Assembly: GCF_027744825.2 (NCBI RefSeq) | Contig: NC_071342.1 | Coordinates: 17,262,501 to 17,326,500, forward strand | From: Synchiropus splendidus | Lineage: Eukaryota > Chordata > Actinopteri > Syngnathiformes > Callionymidae | Direction: 5' to 3' | DNA: 64,000 nt | Shown: positions 60,255 through 64,000 of the stretch, one piece after another | Layout: every line of letters starts with the position of its first letter | Numbering within the stretch: the stretch's first letter is position 1 | Position numbers and translations under genes: made by a program | Notes under the pieces: model-generated | What the model was told of the DNA's origin: nothing | The model's input: only the letters and a program-made list of their open reading frames with translations | Databases searched by the model: none

Positions 60255-60942
60255 CAGTGGTACCTCGGTTCTCGACCACGATCCGTTCCAGACGGCGGTT
60301 CGAGAAGCGATTTGTTCGAAATCTGAATCGATTTTTCCCATTACAATGAATGGAAAAAGAACTAATGCGTTCCAAGCCTTAAAAGAGTCTTCTGTAGGAG
60401 TGAATGTAGAGTGTCTGCTGCAGGTGCGCTGTTCCTCTATGTGTGTGGCCGCTGCATGTGGGAGGGGTTGCCGAGTGAGTGACGTCTCTCCAGAAGTGAA
60501 GAGGTGCCCGGTGCGTGTCCAGCTCTGAATGTGCGCTTCTGTGCAGTTTGGCTGTGACAAAGTCATAAACCAAGTCACGCTCTGTCCCAGACTCGCCTCA
60601 TCCCTGTCCCAGCTCCAGCCGTGTGGAGAGCGAGCACCTCCCCTGTGACACTCTACCACGGTCCAGTGTGGAGGCAGGAAAGGTTTTACACCTCAATATG
60701 AAGAAAAAACAGTCAGTAAATATAGCTAACGGGACACGTCTGCATACAGAGGTGCGTTATACACAATAACAAAGCAGCTGATCAGCTGATCGGTCTGTGC
60801 ATGTTATGTTTTTTCCGACTTTTTTCGGGGGCATTGGAGTTCGGGATTTTCGTTCAAAATCCGAAGCAAAAAAATCTCGAAATTTTTGTTCGAACACCGA
60901 TTTGTTTGAAGTCCGGGACGTTCGAAAACCAAGGTAACACTG
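60255..60942 (+). mobile_element. Family A non-autonomous DNA transposon, copy 3 (best ends)
   Basis: 688 bp from CAGTGGTACCTCGGTTCTCG to AAAACCAAGGTAACACTG, flanked by TA (60253-60254 and 60943-60944). The terminal inverted repeats extend about 30-40 bp with mismatches (left CCTCGGTTCTCGA; right, inverted, CCTTGGTTTTCGAACG). The interior is nearly identical to copies 1 and 2 apart from a roughly 46-bp deletion after CCCAGCTCCAGCC. No transposase. Complete ends make this the reference copy in the window. Confidence 0.82.
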
Positions 60943-60958
60943 TATTTAATAAACCTCA

Positions 60959-61080
60959 ATAATCCATCCATTCTTGCTGCTTAGGTTGGGTCGTGGGGTC
61001 AGCAGCTGAATTATATAGGCCTAAACGTCCACCGCCTGCAGCTCATCTTGAGAGATACAGAGGCACCAAATAACGTAGGA
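60959..61080 (-). mobile_element. LINE family C 3'-end fragment
   Basis: Plus-strand AATCCATCCATTCTTGCTGCTTAGGTTGGGTCGTGGGGTCAGCAG matches the family C 3' end (CTTCTGCCGCTTATCCGGGGTCGGGTCGCGGAGGCAGCA), then degrades. It abuts the right end of family A copy 3. Confidence 0.6.
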
Positions 61081-62019
61081 TCTGGATCGTCCACTTTGAC
61101 TCCAACATCTTCTCTTGCCAGATGGACGCCATTGCAGCCAAACGAAACCGACAAACTTTGAAACTAGCCTCCAAAAAGTAAAGGTTTGGTGATGCTCCGT
61201 AAACACTGCAGCTGGAACTGGTACTGGCTCCATCCAGTTTGGACCTGCAAACGAGACACAAATCCTACTGTGCTACCGTCAGATTTATCATCATAATAAC
61301 AACAGCAACAGTGCCTGCCGCTGTAATCTCCTCCACAGAGTTTTATGTCCCCATCCATGCTCCGCGTCTAAACACCCCATGTCATGTGCTTCTGAATGAG
61401 ATGCGATTGATGGACAGTGTTAGTCTTTGGCAATAAGTCTGGATCAGAGGCACAGACCATTTTTTTTAGCCAGGTAGAGCACCGTCTGTTTCACTCCAAA
61501 TATGATCGCTGCAGTCCTCAGCACGACCATTCCACTCCTCCTCAGTGCTGCTTCCAGGTTCCGAGCATTTGGTGGAAACAGAGCAGTGTCCCACGACGCT
61601 CCAAAGCCAGCACAGGCCTGCAAAAGCACCAGTTTGGAACAATGGTTGCCTCACACAGAGAGAGAGAGTATCACAAGAGTAGTACAGTGCACACAATGCA
61701 GCTTTTAATTGCAGAAAATGGTGTGATAAATAAAGTGTTGTCTTGTTTTCAGTCACAGCAGAGCAGAGTAAATGCAGCTATAGAGTCCAACATGTCCAGG
61801 ATAGGTGTTAAGAGGCATCGTATACAGTGCCCATGTCACATCACGTGGATCCTGGCTTCAAAACTGGTTCTCTCCTAGATGACTGAGGTCCTCACCTGAC
61901 CTAACACCCTTTGGAGAGAACTCATTTTGGAAATGTGCTCTTTCCGTCATCACTCAAAGCTTGTGGCCAGGGGGCTGCTGCTTTTTTTTCCACTTCATTT
62001 TTGACACGTCCAATCTGTC
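61081..62019. other. Intergenic sequence; short minus-strand open segment at 61444-61629
   Basis: The minus strand at 61444-61629 is open with a regular, Leu/Ala-rich translation (including NARNLEAALRRSGMVVLRTA), just downstream of a CTTTTGCAG acceptor-like sequence. I do not recognise the family; it may be an exon or element fragment. The remainder shows nothing. Confidence 0.3.
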
Positions 62020-62660
62020 TGTCAGTCTCAGCCCTTCTTTTTCTTTCGGCTTCTCCCTTCACGGGTGGCCACAGCGTATCATCTTCCTCCATCTCACCCT
62101 GTCCTCTGCTTCCTCTTCTCTCCGTCTGACAAACTTCATGTCCTCCTTCACCACGTCTTCCTACCACTGTACTGTCTCTCTCTCCTCTGTACATGTCCAA
62201 ACCATCTCCATCTAGCCTCTCTGACTGTGTCTCCTAAACACCTGAGCACATGTGCTGTCCCTCGGATCCTATCCATCCTGCTCACTCCCAGAGAGAAGCT
62301 CAGCATCTTCATCTCTGCTACCTCCAGCTCTGCCTCCTGTCTTTTCCTCAGTGCCACTGTTTCCAAACCATACAACATTGCTGGTCTCATCACCCTTTTA
62401 GACACTTTCCCTTTCATCCTTGCCGACACCCTTTTGTCACACATCACACCCGACACTTTTCTCCAATGATTCCACCCTGCCTGCACCCGCTTCTTCACCT
62501 CTCTCTCACACTCTCCATCGCCCTGGACAGTTGAGCCTAAGTACTTAAAATCCCCCACCTTCTTTATCTCTGCATCCTGTAACTTCACCTACCCACTTAG
62601 CTCCCTCTCATTCACCCACGTGTATTCTGTCTTCATTCCTCTCCTCTCGTCCCTGGGAGG
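62020..62660 (-). pseudogene. LINE family B copy 2: C-terminal RT/endonuclease remnant
   Basis: The minus-strand frame 62148-62588 is open for 146 codons: VGDFKYLGSTVQGDGECERE, VKKRVQAGWNHWRKVSGVMC, RPAMLYGLETVALRKRQEAE, LSFSLGVSRMDRIRGTAHVL and RWFGHVQRRERQYSGR. A second frame (61922-62200) adds RGSRGQGEMEEDD-type sequence. It is 5'-truncated near 62660, before the FADD motif, so only the C-terminal region remains. Highly similar to 9108-9897 and less interrupted, suggesting later insertion. Confidence 0.85.
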
Positions 62661-64000
62661 GGTTCTTGGCCTTGCTTCCTACAAAAAGGTTCATACCAAT
62701 TTATATGCTGGACTTAGCAGTCTGACCCCCAAATTCATAAACTGTCTTTTGGCAATAAATAAATAATAAATACACCACAAAATAGACCTTTTTTTTCTTC
62801 AGTCATCAAATCCCACGTATTAATAGAGGAGCTCCACATCAAAATAAAAATATTCAACGTTTCTAAAAGTTTGGCTGCCTCCCTTCAACACGCCGTATAC
62901 ACTGCACAACTGACTGACTACTGTCAGTCCCTTCCAGTTTCCAGTTAATGCAGTTTTTTAGGAAAAGCAACAGACGTTCTGCTGCCTCACAGATAAAAAC
63001 ACACCGCTGCATCTTTCAAGACAACAAGTTAACATGTTGGTGACTTGTAATTGTCTGTGATGTCGACAGTGACGGCTAGAATCCCCCTGCGACTTCCCCT
63101 GTGCAGCTGGGCTTGTGTTCAGTGTGAGCATGAATTCAGCGATATACATCCGCAGTTTGTCATTTTACCCCTCACATACATATTTTTCTCCCTCATTTTT
63201 CTCTGCCCTGCAGTAACCTCCGTCCTTCCTGCTGTTCCCACTCACTGTCCTCACACCTGCTCCACGTTGGCTTGTTATTCACCTTTCTGGCTGTCGTTTT
63301 TGACTCGCTGTCGCTGACAACACAAGTCGGTGTTTGTTGAAGTGGCTTCTTAAATGAATCCCACACACAAAGTGACGCGCTCATAAACTCTTTTGCTTTC
63401 AATGTGGCGACGCCGTTCTCTCAAACACAGCCAGAGCAGTGAGTCACGACAGCATCTGTGTTGTGCTTCATCAGTGAATTGTCTCTCTCCGCGTCTCCCC
63501 ACAGCTGCTCCCACTAACTTGGAATATTACACAGTGACTCAATCAACCGTGAACCCAGCTGGTTATAACTTTTTTTTTTTTTTTTATCAACAGCTGGCAA
63601 ATTACTTGCACTAGATACCCGACATGAAGAATTACACACAAAAAAACAACTGTTACTGTGTGTTTTTGTTGATTGTGTGATGGAGCGAGAATAATAACAG
63701 CTTGTTTGACTCATTATGGAGAGTTTGGCAACTTCACGTACAAGCTTCTTCCTTCGCTCTCACGCTTCGATATACGCAGTTAATATGTGCCTTTACTGAT
63801 GCGACATGATGAAGCTTTATAGCGATGAGTCACCTCTGAGGCGCCAACAACCACACTGGAAAGAGTCCAGCTGGACTAGTTTCTTGCCTTAAGTCCTCAA
63901 TGACATCAAGGCATCCACTGAAAACTGAACACTTTTCTTGGCTGATATAGTTGAAGAGCTTTTCAAGACACTGTGTAGGATGGATATGTGGGTGAATGGA
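62661..64000. other. Intergenic sequence, no gene seen
   Basis: A T18 tract is at about 63570-63587. No coding, RNA or repeat family recognised. Confidence 0.45.

Noticed and set aside
1..64000. CRISPR array, operon, phage or other prokaryote-type defence system
   Set aside because: No regularly spaced repeats with unique spacers and no dense gene clusters. The window is eukaryotic with spliced genes and LINE/MITE content.
1..64000. tRNA, rRNA or known microRNA genes
   Set aside because: No cloverleaf with A/B boxes, no rRNA-like segment and no familiar miRNA seed-stem was found by eye. A covariance-model scan (tRNAscan-SE, Rfam) would be the decisive test.

Overview
This is a vertebrate genomic window, most likely from a teleost (ray-finned) fish. 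It holds one clearly supported protein-coding gene, many degraded or non-autonomous transposons, microsatellites, and long gene-free stretches. There is no sign of bacterial, phage or organelle organisation: coding density is very low, the one gene has four GT-AG coding exons, and there are RT-bearing LINE remnants and MITE-like elements of types common in fish.

The gene is on the minus strand at 36054-41655 and encodes a BTBD3-family protein (BTB-BACK-PHR). I rebuilt it from four coding exons: 41342-41655, 40531-40621, 37844-37962 and 36054-37086. The exon lengths sum to 1557 nt, or 518 codons plus stop, and every junction keeps frame. Exon 3 has only 39 full codons and no start codon of its own, so an ORF scan misses it. 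A CpG-rich block with two opposed CCAAT boxes and an octamer motif (about 42200-42340) is the likely promoter. A proximal AATAAA lies about 85 nt past the stop.

The flanks (1-35.9 kb and 42.4-64 kb) hold no convincing coding gene. They contain: (A) three copies of a TA-flanked element of about 700 bp with CAGTGGTACC termini (587-1311, 17909-18629, 60255-60942); (B) two 5'-truncated LINE copies with FADD reverse-transcriptase remains or C-terminal sequence only (9108-9897, 62020-62660); (C) a second LINE family, with one long frameshifted copy (32395-33330) and three small fragments (38925-39060, 51478-51610, 60959-61080); (D) a 282-bp MITE with perfect 19-bp terminal inverted repeats (48415-48696) and a fragment (3564-3730); (E) a direct-orientation repeat pair (53618-53993, 55517-55839); a hAT-like element (28034-28660); and several fold-back elements (24208-24670, 48761-48984, 56474-56650). 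Microsatellites are (CA)n, (TG)n, (TAA)n and (TA)n.

The layout resembles the gene-poor surroundings of a developmentally regulated neural gene. Several unique, CpG-bearing, homeobox-motif-rich stretches are offered as candidate conserved non-coding elements; this is inference only. I found no undescribed multi-gene system. The most interesting unexplained structures are the fold-back elements, a 36-bp direct repeat flanking an AT-rich insert at 58271-58474, and a perfect 20-bp-arm hairpin at 59271-59318.
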